DNA from: Rhizobacter sp.
GTDB taxonomy: Bacteria; Pseudomonadota; Gammaproteobacteria; Burkholderiales; Burkholderiaceae_C
Assembly (NCBI GenBank): GCA_025361845.1
Contig: JANYJL010000323.1
Coordinates: 1 to 37,073, forward strand
Length of the DNA stretch: 37,073 bases
Direction: 5' to 3'
The translations under genes and the position numbers were made by a program. The notes beneath the pieces are model-generated. The model made no database searches and was not told where the DNA came from. It saw nothing but the letters and a program-made list of their open reading frames with translations. Positions 19,751 through 28,446 of this stretch are shown piece by piece (the stretch's first letter is position 1; each line of letters begins with the position of its first letter).

Positions 19751-20638
19751 TCAGGCCGGTGCCACAAAAGGCCGGCGGCGCGCGTAGTCGTCCGCCATCT
19801 CGTCCATCGTCACAAACCGCACGCCCGGGTGCGCGCTGATGTAGGCAAAAAGACGCTCCAGCATCAGCAGCACCTGCGGCCGGCCGGCCACGTCGGGGTG
19901 GATGGTCATCGGGAAGACCGCGTAGTCCATCTCGCGGTAGACCCAGTCGAACTGGTCGCGCCACATCTGTTCGATGTCGCGCGGGTTCACGAAGCCGTGG
20001 CTGTTGGGCGCCTTCTTGATGAACATCATCGGCGGCAAGTCATCGAGGTACCAGTTGGCCGGGATCTCGATCAGCGGCGTTTCCTTGCCGCGCGTCAGCG
20101 GCTTCATCCAGTCGGCCGGGCGCTGGCTGTAGTCGATCTTGGTCCAGGCATCGCCGACACGCACGTAGTAGGGCGTGAAGTCGTTGTGCATCAGCGAGTG
20201 GTCGTACTTGATGCCCTTTTTCAGCAGCAGCTCGTTGCTGACGTTCGAGAACTCCCACCACGGCGCCACGTAGCCGGTGGGCCGCTTGCCGGACAACTGC
20301 TCGACCAGGGCAATGCACTTGTCGAGCACCGCTTCTTCCTGCACCGGTGTCATCGCGATCGGGTTTTCGTGCGAGTAGCCGTGGATGCCGATTTCATGGC
20401 CGGCCTGCGCCACCGCCTTCATCTGCGTGGGGAAGGTCTCGATCGAGTGGCCGGGGATGAACCAGCTGGTCTTGATCTTCCAACGCTCGAACAGGGTCAG
20501 CAGCCGCATCGAGCCGACCTCGCCCGAAAACAGCCCGCGCGAGATGTCGTCCGGCGAGTCTTCGCCGCCGTAGGAGCCCAGCCAACCGGCCACGGCGTCC
20601 ACGTCGACGCCAAAGCCACACAGGATTTCCTTTGCCAC
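19751..20638 (-). CDS. Polysaccharide deacetylase, close to Helicobacter PgdA
   Basis: This 295-residue metal-dependent deacetylase has the NodB fold. Asp14 (VDVDAVAGW) and the HxxxH pair His85 and His89 (IHGYSHE) are the expected metal ligands, and a late TIHPD carries the catalytic histidine. From memory, it matches the peptidoglycan deacetylase PgdA (HP0310) of Helicobacter pylori across its length ([24 protein letters not shown]). Other relatives act on allantoin or cyclic imidates, so the substrate needs testing. No signal peptide is present. The start is GTG at 20638, with AAGGAGA about 6 bases upstream; an ATG at 20734 lacks a good site. It is divergent from the ModA-like gene, 135 bases away. 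Confidence 0.88.
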   Translation of the reverse strand: MAKEILCGFGVDVDAVAGWLGSYGGEDSPDDISRGLFSGEVGSMRLLTLFERWKIKTSWFIPGHSIETFPTQMKAVAQAGHEIGIHGYSHENPIAMTPVQEEAVLDKCIALVEQLSGKRPTGYVAPWWEFSNVSNELLLKKGIKYDHSLMHNDFTPYYVRVGDAWTKIDYSQRPADWMKPLTRGKETPLIEIPANWYLDDLPPMMFIKKAPNSHGFVNPRDIEQMWRDQFDWVYREMDYAVFPMTIHPDVAGRPQVLLMLERLFAYISAHPGVRFVTMDEMADDYARRRPFVAPA

Positions 20639-20773
20639 GCTCGTCTCCTTCGGGTTGATGTGGTCGGGGCGGATGCAAACATCGCGCCATCCGCTGTGCC
20701 GTGGCAGTGTGCCGGGAAGGTGCGTCGCCGACAATGCGCTTTCGATTCAACCCGACGAGACCGAGGTGCTTGC

Positions 20774-21463
20774 ATGGCGATGCCGCTCACGATCATTTCC
20801 TCGATGGCGACCAAAGCTTTGCTCGCCGACCTGCTGGCCCAGTACGCGACGCGCTCGTCCCAGGCGGTCACGGTCGAATCGGTCGGCGGCGTCGATGCCG
20901 CCAAACGTGTGCAAGCCGGTGAGGCCTTCGACCTGGTGGTGCTGGCGGGCAATGCCATCGGCCAGTTGGCCGAGGCCGGGAAGCTGGTGGCTGGCAGCCG
21001 CGCCGACATCGTGCGATCGGGTGTGGCCATCGCCGTGCGTGCCGGCGCGCCGCGGCCGGCCATCGCCACCGAAGATGACATCAAACAGGCCGTGATGAAG
21101 GCCAGCAGCCTGAGCTATTCCACCGGCCCGAGCGGCGTGGCGCTGGCCAAGCTGTTCGAACGCTGGGGCATCGCCGATGAGATCGCCAGCCGCATCGTGC
21201 AGGCCCCGCCGGGTGTGCCGGTCGGCTCGCTCGTCGCGGATGGCCGGGTCGAGCTCGGCTTCCAGCAACTCAGCGAGTTGATGAGCCTGCCCGGCATCGA
21301 CGTGCTCGGCCCGCTGCCGGATGCGATCCAGATCATCACCACCTTCTCGGGTGGTGTGTCGGTCACGTCGACGCAAGCCGATGCGGCGCTTGCGCTGCTG
21401 GCCTTCATGGCCTCGCCCGCAGTGGTGGAAGCCAAGCGCCGCAACGGGATGGAGCCGGCCTGA
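20774..21463 (+). CDS. ModA-like substrate-binding protein without signal peptide
   Basis: This 229-residue protein has the periplasmic binding-protein type II fold seen in molybdate-binding ModA (FDLVVLAGNAIGQLAEAGKL, SLSYSTGPSGVALAKLFERWG, and the C-terminal ALLAFMASPAVVEAKRRNGM). Yet it begins MAMPLTIISSMATK directly at the first beta strand, with no signal peptide or lipobox, so it is predicted to stay in the cytoplasm unless the start is wrong. No permease or ATPase neighbours it. Start 20774 is used; ATG 20780 is equally possible. It may bind an oxyanion or organic acid as a sensor, but this is inference. It diverges from the deacetylase gene. Confidence 0.82.
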   Translation: MAMPLTIISSMATKALLADLLAQYATRSSQAVTVESVGGVDAAKRVQAGEAFDLVVLAGNAIGQLAEAGKLVAGSRADIVRSGVAIAVRAGAPRPAIATEDDIKQAVMKASSLSYSTGPSGVALAKLFERWGIADEIASRIVQAPPGVPVGSLVADGRVELGFQQLSELMSLPGIDVLGPLPDAIQIITTFSGGVSVTSTQADAALALLAFMASPAVVEAKRRNGMEPA

Positions 21464-21572
21464 TCGACGTGACTCCTACGCTCTGCTGAAATTCGTGCCC
21501 GATGCGGCCGACGACGGGGCCGCGCCGAACAGCACGCTGGTGCGCGCCCTGTTCAGCTGATCGAGATCGGCT

Positions 21573-21767
21573 TCAGGCCTGCGGTGGTTTGTGGCGCGCC
21601 TGCACCTTGGTCACTTCGGCTTCGATCACTTTCATCGCGGCGCGGAGTTGCTCGGGACTGATGCCTGGCAGCGCCGACGTTTCGTCGTCGGGTCGGGTCG
21701 GCGCATCGTCGTGCACGTTGTGCGGGTAGATCGCGGCATCCTGGTGCGGGGGCAGGGGGTGGTTCAT
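21573..21767 (-). CDS. Small hypothetical protein
   Basis: I do not recognise this 64-residue protein. It has a proline-, histidine- and aspartate-rich N-terminal half (MNHPLPPHQDAAIYPHNVHD) and a helical, charged C-terminal half (PEQLRAAMKVIEAEVTKVQA). There is no membrane segment or cysteine. The start has a strong CAGGAG ribosome site about 6 bases upstream, which supports it as a real gene. It stands alone between a ModA-like gene and a START-like gene. Confidence 0.6.
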   Translation of the reverse strand: MNHPLPPHQDAAIYPHNVHDDAPTRPDDETSALPGISPEQLRAAMKVIEAEVTKVQARHKPPQA

Positions 21768-21932
21768 GGGGTGCTCCTGAAGTCTTCAATCACCCAAAAA
21801 TCGTAGCCGCCAGCCAGGCCGAACGCTGTGGGGCGACGACGCGGGCGGCTGTAGGAATTCGAGAGGATGTCGACCCGCGCCTGCGTGCGCCAGCGCACCG
21901 TCCCGGCGCCTGGAGAGGGGCAAGCTGGTGGC

Positions 21933-22862
21933 ATGCCTGTGCACTCCACCGAGCCGTCTTGCGGGCCGCGCGCCGCTTCGCGGCACGCCCTGCTGTGGGT
22001 CGCGTGCCTCGTCGGCTTCGGCGGCGCCGCGCAGGGTGCGGCGCCGGAGCTGCTGCGCGAGCGTTTTGCCGCGGTGAGTGCGCAAGCGACCCGCACGGTC
22101 GCCGACCGGCCGGTCTATCTGCAATCGAACGAAACACCGGACAGCCTGCAAGGCGAGGTCTTCGCCCTCGTCGAGCGCCCGTATGCCGATGTGCGGCGGG
22201 CGTTGGCGCAGGCCGATCAGTGGTGCGACATCCTGATCCTCCACCTCAACGTCAAGTACTGCCGTGCCTCGGGTGCGCCGGCGGCCGAGGTGCTGGACGT
22301 GGGCATCGGCCGCAAGCTTGACCAACCCCTGGCCGAGGTCAGCTGGGTGAAGTTCCATTACCGCGTGGCGCGTTCCGATGCCGACTGTCTCGACGTGACC
22401 TTGCAAGCGCGCAGCGGCCCGCTCGGCACCGAGGACTACCGCATCGCCGTCGAGGCCGTGCCCTACTCGGCGCGCCAGGCGCTCGTGCATCTCCGCTACG
22501 CCTATCGCTTCGGCGTGGCGGCACGCTGGTCGATGAAGGCCTACCTGGCGACAATCGGCAGCGACAAGTTCGGCTTCAGCATCGTCGGCCAGCGTGCCGA
22601 TGGCCAGCCGATCCGCGTTGGCGGTCTGCGCGGTGTGCTCGAGCGCAACACGATGCGCTACCACCTCGCGATCGAAGCGCACGTGATGAACCTCGGGCTG
22701 CCGCCGGCGCAGCGCTTGACGCAAAGCCTGGAGGACTGGTTCAGCGCGACCGAGCGTTATGCGCCGCAGTTGCACGAGATGGACCGCGGCAGCTACCTCG
22801 CGATGAAACAACGCGAGCTGCAGCGCCAGGCGACCGAGCTGCCGCCAGTGCGCGCCGACTGA
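21933..22862 (+). CDS. START-like lipid-binding domain protein, secreted
   Basis: This 309-residue protein has a signal peptide (hydrophobic stretch HALLWVACLVGFGGAAQG at about residues 20-37, cleavage near AQGAAP) and a mature region with the alternating strand-helix composition of START-like domains (VKFHYRVARSDADCLDVTLQ, and a C-terminal helical region). The domain call is by overall character and is not certain. Such domains bind lipids or other hydrophobic ligands, here probably in the periplasm. I chose ATG 21933; an ATG at 21867 would add 22 residues and bury the signal. The phospholipase D-type gene starts 31 bases after its stop on the same strand, so they are probably one operon. 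Confidence 0.72.
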   Translation: MPVHSTEPSCGPRAASRHALLWVACLVGFGGAAQGAAPELLRERFAAVSAQATRTVADRPVYLQSNETPDSLQGEVFALVERPYADVRRALAQADQWCDILILHLNVKYCRASGAPAAEVLDVGIGRKLDQPLAEVSWVKFHYRVARSDADCLDVTLQARSGPLGTEDYRIAVEAVPYSARQALVHLRYAYRFGVAARWSMKAYLATIGSDKFGFSIVGQRADGQPIRVGGLRGVLERNTMRYHLAIEAHVMNLGLPPAQRLTQSLEDWFSATERYAPQLHEMDRGSYLAMKQRELQRQATELPPVRAD

Positions 22863-22893
22863 AACTTCTGCGCAGCGAACCTGCCCACCGACC

Positions 22894-24318
22894 ATGCCCA
22901 CACCGACCGACTCGCCCCTGGCCGCACACCGCCGCGCGCTGAACCGGGTTTGCTCGCTCGCAGTTGCCGTGGTGACGCTCGGCCTGTCCGCGTGCAGCAG
23001 CCTGCCCACCATCGTGCCCGACCTGGCCCGGCCCGCCACCACGCCCGTGCAACTGGAAGGTGCGCGCGGCCCCTTGTCGGCGGCGCGCAGCCGGGCGGTG
23101 CTCGATGGCCTGGCCAGCCGAGGCCAGGCGACCTCGATCTTCGACCGCCACCTCGCGCTCGAAGAAGCGATCGTCGGCAGCCCGCTGACCACCGGCAACG
23201 AGGTGCGGTTGCTGCAGAACGGCCCGGCCACCTACCAGGCCATGTTCGCGGCCATCGCCGCGGCGCGCGACCACATCAACATGGAGACCTACATCCTGGA
23301 AGACGACGAGGTCGGCGAGCGTTTCGCGCAGGCCTTGATCGCCAAGCAGAACGAGGGCGTGCAGGTGAACCTGATCCGCGACAGCGCCGGCACCCTCGGT
23401 ACACCGGCCGCCTTCTTCGAACGTCTCAGTGCCAGCGGCATCAAGCTGCTCGAATTCAACCCGCTCAACCCCTTGCTCACACGCAAGGCCTGGACGCTGA
23501 ACCAGCGCGACCACCGCAAGCTGCTGATCGTCGATGGGCGCGTCGCCTTCCTCGGCGGCGTCAACATCAGCAGCGTGTACTCGGGCGGCTCCTTCGGCCA
23601 GGGCACACGCGCCTACAGCGGCGGCCTCGCGGCCTGGCGCGACACCGACCTGCAAGTCCAGGGGCCGGTGGTGGCGGAGTTGCAGAAGCTCTTCCTCGCT
23701 GCGTGGGCCAGCCAGAAGGGCGAGCCGCTGGCCGAGAAAAACTGGTTCCCGCCCGCCGAACGCGCCGGCACGCAGGTGGTGCGCGCGATCGGCAGTTCGC
23801 CCGAAGAGCCCTACAGCCTGATCTACGCGACCCTGCTCTCGGCCATCGGCAGCGCCGAGACGAGCGTGCACCTGACCAATGCCTATTTCGCGCCCGACCC
23901 GCAGCTGCTGGCCGCGCTCGAAGCCGCCGCCGCACGCGGGGTGGACGTGAAGTTGATCCTGCCCGGAGCGACGGATTCGTGGCTCGTCTTCCACGCCGGG
24001 CGCGGTTACTTCGAGCGCCTGCTGAAGGCGGGGGTCAAGCTCTATGAACGGCGCGGCGTGATCCTGCATTCGAAGACCGCCCTCGTCGATGGCGTGTGGG
24101 CGACGGTCGGCTCCACCAACCTCGACTGGCGCAGCTTCCTGCACAACCACGAGTTGAACGCGGTTGTGCTCGGTGCCGAGTTCGGCGCGCAGGTGCAGGC
24201 GATGTTCGAGCGCGACCTGGCCGCCTCCGATCCCATCACGCTCGAGCAGTGGCAGCGCCGCGGCCTCGCGCCGCGTGTGAAGGAGCTGTTCGCACGCGCG
24301 TGGGAGTACTGGCTTTGA
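22894..24318 (+). CDS. Lipoprotein phospholipase D / cardiolipin synthase ClsC-like
   Basis: This 474-residue protein belongs to the phospholipase D superfamily. Two HKD motifs are complete: His207, Lys209, Asp214 (DHRKLLIVD) and His392, Lys394, Asp399 (HSKTALVD). Size and layout match ClsC (YmdC, about 473 residues), which makes cardiolipin from phosphatidylglycerol and phosphatidylethanolamine; a phospholipase or transphosphatidylase role is also possible. The N-terminus is basic then hydrophobic (CSLAVAVVTLGLSAC) and ends in a lipobox with Cys34, so it is probably a periplasm-facing lipoprotein. It follows the START-like gene after 31 bases and converges with the minus-strand exported cluster. 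Confidence is high for the family, moderate for the substrate. Confidence 0.9.
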   Translation: MPTPTDSPLAAHRRALNRVCSLAVAVVTLGLSACSSLPTIVPDLARPATTPVQLEGARGPLSAARSRAVLDGLASRGQATSIFDRHLALEEAIVGSPLTTGNEVRLLQNGPATYQAMFAAIAAARDHINMETYILEDDEVGERFAQALIAKQNEGVQVNLIRDSAGTLGTPAAFFERLSASGIKLLEFNPLNPLLTRKAWTLNQRDHRKLLIVDGRVAFLGGVNISSVYSGGSFGQGTRAYSGGLAAWRDTDLQVQGPVVAELQKLFLAAWASQKGEPLAEKNWFPPAERAGTQVVRAIGSSPEEPYSLIYATLLSAIGSAETSVHLTNAYFAPDPQLLAALEAAAARGVDVKLILPGATDSWLVFHAGRGYFERLLKAGVKLYERRGVILHSKTALVDGVWATVGSTNLDWRSFLHNHELNAVVLGAEFGAQVQAMFERDLAASDPITLEQWQRRGLAPRVKELFARAWEYWL

Positions 24319-24354
24319 GGTGGAGGGCTTCGAGCGCGGTGCGCGATCCGCGTT

Positions 24355-24753
24355 TCAGTGCCCGCGTCCGTGCCCGCGACCGTTCGGTCCGCGGCCCCGG
24401 TCGCCGTGCGGCGGACCTTCGTGTTCTTGCTGGTAGCGGTCGCGCACCCATTGTTCCTGGACAAAGTACACCGGCTGGCCGCAGGCGTTGTAGCGCCGGC
24501 ACTGGTGCCGCCAGTCGCGCTGTTCCCGGACCGGCACGTACAGGTAGATCGGGCGCTGGTAGGTGGCCACCCGCGACGGGCTGATCAGCATCGGCTCCGC
24601 ATAGACCAGTTCGGGTTGCGGGTAGCTGCCGATGTCGATGCGGCCATAGACGCCGGGTTGCTGGATGCCGATCGAGATGCCGACGCTCGGCGCGGCGAAC
24701 GCGGGGGCGCTGGCGGCGAGGGCCAGCGCGAGGGTCAGGCTGATGTTCTTCAT
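24355..24753 (-). CDS. Small secreted protein with conserved Cys pair
   Basis: This 132-residue protein has a signal peptide (MKNISLTLALALAASAPAFA, cleavage after AFA). The mature part has PGVYGRIDIG, then IYLYVPVREQRDWRHQC and YNACGQPVYFVQEQW, a pattern I recall as common in Burkholderiales proteins of unknown function; the two cysteines could form a disulphide. The tail is Gly/Arg/His-rich. The start has GGAGAA about 7 bases upstream. It is the last gene of the minus-strand run, 64 bases after the FecR-DUF6600 gene. No function is known to me. Confidence 0.8.
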   Translation of the reverse strand: MKNISLTLALALAASAPAFAAPSVGISIGIQQPGVYGRIDIGSYPQPELVYAEPMLISPSRVATYQRPIYLYVPVREQRDWRHQCRRYNACGQPVYFVQEQWVRDRYQQEHEGPPHGDRGRGPNGRGHGRGH

Positions 24754-24817
24754 GCAATTTCTCCAGAGGTGTGAATCGGGTCGGGCTTGAATGCGGGGCG
24801 TGTGCGCACGCGTTTCG

Positions 24818-27013
24818 TCACGGCCGGCGCCCGGGTTCGGGTTCATTGCGCTTGCGCGGGTCTTCGTCGCGCTTGGCATCGCTCGCCGCTTCGCGTCGGT
24901 CGACGGCGCGTGCGGGTTCGGCTGCGGGCCGTGGGCCGCGTGGCTCCGCGGCGCCACGCTGCGCGGGCGAAGGGGCTGGCACTGGCGTTGCCGCGGGTGC
25001 AGGTGGCGGTGCCGTCGCAGGTGGGCGCGGCACGGCGGCGGGTGGGCGGGGAACCGGCACTCGGGGTTCGGCCTGGCGCGGATCGGCCTCGCGCGGCGCG
25101 GGCACCGGGCGGGCCGTGGCGGGTGGGCGTGCCACGTTGTTCGGGGCCGGCGCCGCGGCTGGGGCCGCCGACGCCGCAACGGCCGGCGCCACGGCGGCGG
25201 GCGTGTCCACTTCCGGTGAACGCGGTGCGGCCGAGGGCGGGCGCGCCGGGCGCGCCTCACGTGCCGCCGGCTCGCGCGCATTGCTCGGTGGGGCCGCGCT
25301 GGGCGGGCTCGCGGGCACCGGCTGCTGCGGCCTTTGTGCTGCTGGGGCTGGGGGTGCCGATGCCGCCGTTTGCGCCGTTTGCGCGGCTTGTGGCGGCGCC
25401 GCAGGCCGCTCCGGCCTTGAACCAGTGGCACCGGCGGCGCTGGCGGGCCGGCTCGGCAAGGCCACCGCCGGGGCGGCCGCCACCACGCTGACCTGCGGGC
25501 GTGCGGCCGGTGTCGCCGCTGTCGTCGGCTTGACGGCGGCGGCCGCAGCCGCATCGAGCGGTCGGCCCGGGTCGGCTGTCAATGCGCCCTGGCGCGCCGC
25601 GAACGAGACCGGCGCTGGCGGCGGGGCTGTCCGTGCCACCACCGGGCGCGCCGATGCCGCTTGCGGAGGTTTCGCCTGCGGTGTCGCGGCCGCGCCGAGC
25701 ACGCTGGTCTGCAAGGGCGCCACCGCCGCGACCGCCACCACCGCCGTGCCGGCGATCGCCTCGCGGCTCACGGCCACCGCTTCGCGTGCGACCGGCCGGG
25801 ATTGCGCAAACGTCGCGCGCGGCACGGCGACCACCGCACCGGTGACCTGCTGGTTGACGTAGACGATGTTGGTGACGTTGGTGTTGTTGTAAACGTTGGT
25901 GATGTTCGTCGTGTTGATGACGGTGCTGCCCGAATTGACCCGGCCGAAATACTCCCGGCTCACGGGGTAGGACGGGCGGAAGACATCGCGCGGCCCGAGC
26001 GGGAACCACGCCACCGCGCCCACCCGGCCGGCGCTGATCGAGATCTGGAAGTTGCTGCCGCCAACGAAGGCCACCAGTGCCGGTGCATAGACCTGCCGCG
26101 CCGCGATCGGCCCCGGCACCCAACCCCAGGAGCCGCCGATGTGCGCCCAGCGCCCGTAGTGCGAGGGCGCGAAACCCCAGGGCGCGTCGTCCTCCCAGGT
26201 CCAGCCCCAGGGTTCGACCCAGGCCCAGTGGCCGTCGCGGTAGGGTGCCCAGTCGGCCGCCACACCGCGCGGCGACCAGACGTTGCCGTAGCCCTCGACG
26301 TTGCGCCAGCTGCCGTGCTCGTCGAGGTCTTCGTAGCCGATCAGGTCGCGCGAGACATAGCGGGCCGAGGGCGAGTTCTCCCAGCGGCGATCGCGCTCGC
26401 TCGACCAGCGGTCGAAGTCGCTCGGTGCCGTGAGGGCGAGGTTTTCGTAGTCGCGCAGATCGTTGCCGTAGAAACGAGTCACCTGACCGGCCCGGATCTG
26501 GAATGCGTTGCCATCGCCAGCCACTTCGGCCTCGCCCTCGAGCACGGTGACCTCGGTCGCCGTGCCGTCGGCATCGACCTCGACGCGGTAGCTGCCCGGG
26601 CGGCGGATCGAGAAGGCCAGGTTCGGCGTGTCGATCTCGACCGTTTCATCGCGGTCCAGCTGGCGCACGCGCAAGTTCAAGCTGCCCTGGGCCAGTTGCA
26701 CCTGCGCGGCATGGTCGTCGAGATTGAGCAGGGTCGTGCTGGTGTTGGCGCCCATTCGAATGGCGAGGTCACCCAGTTGCAGTTCGGCACGCGCGCCGGC
26801 GTCGGCCCAGACACGGTCGCCGGTGGTCAGCGGTCGGTTCACCGAAGCTTTCACCCAGTCCTCCTCGCCGCCCGGCGAGAAGCTGATGGCGCCGCTCGTG
26901 TAGGCCAGGCGCGCCACGCGCGAGGGCGGGTCGGCACGCGCCCCACCGGCCAGCCCGAGACTGACGAGGGCGATCAGCAGGGAAATGCGCAAACGCGATG
27001 CAAGGGTGTTCAT
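24818..27013 (-). CDS. FecR-domain protein with DUF6600 and Ala/Pro-rich tail
   Basis: This 731-residue exported protein has a signal peptide (LLIALVSLGLAGGARA), a FecR-like beta domain (about residues 30-160: PLTTGDRVWADAGARAELQLG, TVLEGEAEV), a tryptophan-rich DUF6600 region (about 210-340: WAPYRDGHWAWVEPWGWTW), an Asn/Thr-rich segment (about 363-392) and a 260-residue Ala/Pro-rich tail that should be unstructured. The true function is unknown; the DUF6600 name is from my recollection of family features. Start 27013 (MNTLASRLRISLL) precedes the signal. It lies 29 bases after the DUF3943 stop, so it belongs to the same operon. The low-complexity tail makes antisense open frames long, which should be ignored. 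Confidence 0.85.
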   Translation of the reverse strand: MNTLASRLRISLLIALVSLGLAGGARADPPSRVARLAYTSGAISFSPGGEEDWVKASVNRPLTTGDRVWADAGARAELQLGDLAIRMGANTSTTLLNLDDHAAQVQLAQGSLNLRVRQLDRDETVEIDTPNLAFSIRRPGSYRVEVDADGTATEVTVLEGEAEVAGDGNAFQIRAGQVTRFYGNDLRDYENLALTAPSDFDRWSSERDRRWENSPSARYVSRDLIGYEDLDEHGSWRNVEGYGNVWSPRGVAADWAPYRDGHWAWVEPWGWTWEDDAPWGFAPSHYGRWAHIGGSWGWVPGPIAARQVYAPALVAFVGGSNFQISISAGRVGAVAWFPLGPRDVFRPSYPVSREYFGRVNSGSTVINTTNITNVYNNTNVTNIVYVNQQVTGAVVAVPRATFAQSRPVAREAVAVSREAIAGTAVVAVAAVAPLQTSVLGAAATPQAKPPQAASARPVVARTAPPPAPVSFAARQGALTADPGRPLDAAAAAAVKPTTAATPAARPQVSVVAAAPAVALPSRPASAAGATGSRPERPAAPPQAAQTAQTAASAPPAPAAQRPQQPVPASPPSAAPPSNAREPAAREARPARPPSAAPRSPEVDTPAAVAPAVAASAAPAAAPAPNNVARPPATARPVPAPREADPRQAEPRVPVPRPPAAVPRPPATAPPPAPAATPVPAPSPAQRGAAEPRGPRPAAEPARAVDRREAASDAKRDEDPRKRNEPEPGRRP

Positions 27014-27042
27014 GGTGACTCTCGGAGATGCAGGTTTCTCAC

Positions 27043-28446
27043 TCAGTGCACCGGCGGCGCGCGCCAATCGACCACGCCGAAGCCGTCTTCACCGAGCAGC
27101 GTGTAGAAGATGCCCGCCGTGGCCAGGGTCTGGCGGCGATCGCCGATGACGGGGTAGCTCGCACTGCGGTGCGACCACACGTACTTCATGCCGATGGCGT
27201 GGCGGCCGGTGACACGCCAGGTGAGGGCGGTGTCGATGCGCGAGATGTCGTCGCGGCCGGCCGAGCGGTTGGCCACGCGGCCGAGAAAGTACTTCTGTGC
27301 GCTGATGTCGGCCGAGGCGCGGTCGCTCGCGGTCAGGCGCCAGGCCAGGCCGAGGCGCGGTGCGGTGCCGTAGTGATAGTCGCGGTCGTCGGCCACGCCG
27401 TGCGCGGTGCTCGCCGCGGCGTAGCCGATGCCGGCCAGGCCGGTGGCCTGCACGGCCACGTCCAAGGGCAGCCACCATTGGCCGGTGGTGCCGAGCGACA
27501 GCGAGGTCGCCGAGATATGGTAGAGCTGCGGCGCCAGGTAGTCGTAATTCGCGTACAGGCCCCAGATGCCGCGGTGCATGTCGCCGAGCGAATAGTCGGT
27601 GCCGACCAGCAAGCCGCCGGCCGCGAGGTTCTGGATGCCGTTGGCACTGGAGACCACGGCGCGGAAGTTGAAGTAGTCGAAGGGGCGCCGGTAGCTGTAG
27701 TCGGGCTTGCCGGGCAGGCCGTAGTCGAGCGCGTAGTCGAGTTCGAGCTCGTTCGGTTTGAACTTCGTTGAGGTGCCGACTGCCTGCTCGGTCGCGTGGT
27801 TGGTGCCGATGCGCAAGCGGCCGTGGTAGGCCGGGTCATGGTCAGAGAAGGCGGCGTCGAAACGCGAGCCGAACATCAGGCGGTTCAGGCCGAGGCCGGG
27901 CGAAATTGCCGCCGCACCCCATTCGCGCCAGACGTAGGGCACGCCGCCGTCGTGGCTGAGCAGCAGGTGCGCCATGCGGAACAGCGGCTCGCCCAGCAGG
28001 CTGCCGGCGATGCCACTGGCGATCTGGTCGTTGCGCGAGGGCGGGGTCTTCTCGCCGGTGATTTCCCACCACGCGCTGCCGGCGAAGGTGAGCGCCGCCG
28101 ACTCCCAGTAGTTCAAACCCGCCGAGCGCGCGGCGCCGTGGTACAGCGCGCCTTGGTACGGGTGCGCGAACTGGTTGATCTTGAACGGGTCGTTGTCGAC
28201 CACCCACGGGCCGTGCAGATTGCGCCGCATCGATGCCGCGCTCACGTCGTAGTCGGACGAGCCGCTGAAGCGCCGGTTGTAGTTGCTGAGCAGCAGGTCG
28301 AACGCGATGATTTCGAAGGCCGGGATGACGACGCTTTTGTCGGCAGTCACATCGTCGCTGCGGTCTTGCGCCACAGCAGTGCTCGCGCCGATCAGCAGCG
28401 ACAGTGCGGCTGCGTGGGCACGGAAAATCGATCGGTTCGCTCGCAT
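27043..28446 (-). CDS. DUF3943 family outer-membrane-associated protein
   Basis: This 467-residue exported protein matches DUF3943: signal peptide (LSLLIGASTAVAQ), then NDPFKINQFAHPYQGALYHGAARSAGLNYWES, the hallmark phrase of the family, and a later half of alternating strand segments that could form a barrel. The function is not known. The start codon overlaps the stop of the MipA/OmpV gene by one base (TGATG), indicating coupling. The FecR-DUF6600 gene follows after 29 bases. With MipA/OmpV next to it, a role in the outer membrane is likely. Confidence 0.87.
   Translation of the reverse strand: MRANRSIFRAHAAALSLLIGASTAVAQDRSDDVTADKSVVIPAFEIIAFDLLLSNYNRRFSGSSDYDVSAASMRRNLHGPWVVDNDPFKINQFAHPYQGALYHGAARSAGLNYWESAALTFAGSAWWEITGEKTPPSRNDQIASGIAGSLLGEPLFRMAHLLLSHDGGVPYVWREWGAAAISPGLGLNRLMFGSRFDAAFSDHDPAYHGRLRIGTNHATEQAVGTSTKFKPNELELDYALDYGLPGKPDYSYRRPFDYFNFRAVVSSANGIQNLAAGGLLVGTDYSLGDMHRGIWGLYANYDYLAPQLYHISATSLSLGTTGQWWLPLDVAVQATGLAGIGYAAASTAHGVADDRDYHYGTAPRLGLAWRLTASDRASADISAQKYFLGRVANRSAGRDDISRIDTALTWRVTGRHAIGMKYVWSHRSASYPVIGDRRQTLATAGIFYTLLGEDGFGVVDWRAPPVH

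Noticed and set aside
19601-20773. Upstream extension of the ModA-like frame to 19601
   Set aside because: It is antisense to the PgdA-like gene and has His/Arg-rich shadow composition; a normal start exists at 20774.
24771-25862. Plus-strand frame of 363 residues rich in Gly and Ala
   Set aside because: It is the antisense of the Ala/Pro-rich tail of the FecR-DUF6600 gene.
25859-25917. GTTGTT/GTGTTG repeats resembling a tandem array
   Set aside because: They encode the Asn/Thr-rich stretch of the FecR-DUF6600 protein, so they reflect protein composition and are too irregular for a CRISPR array.
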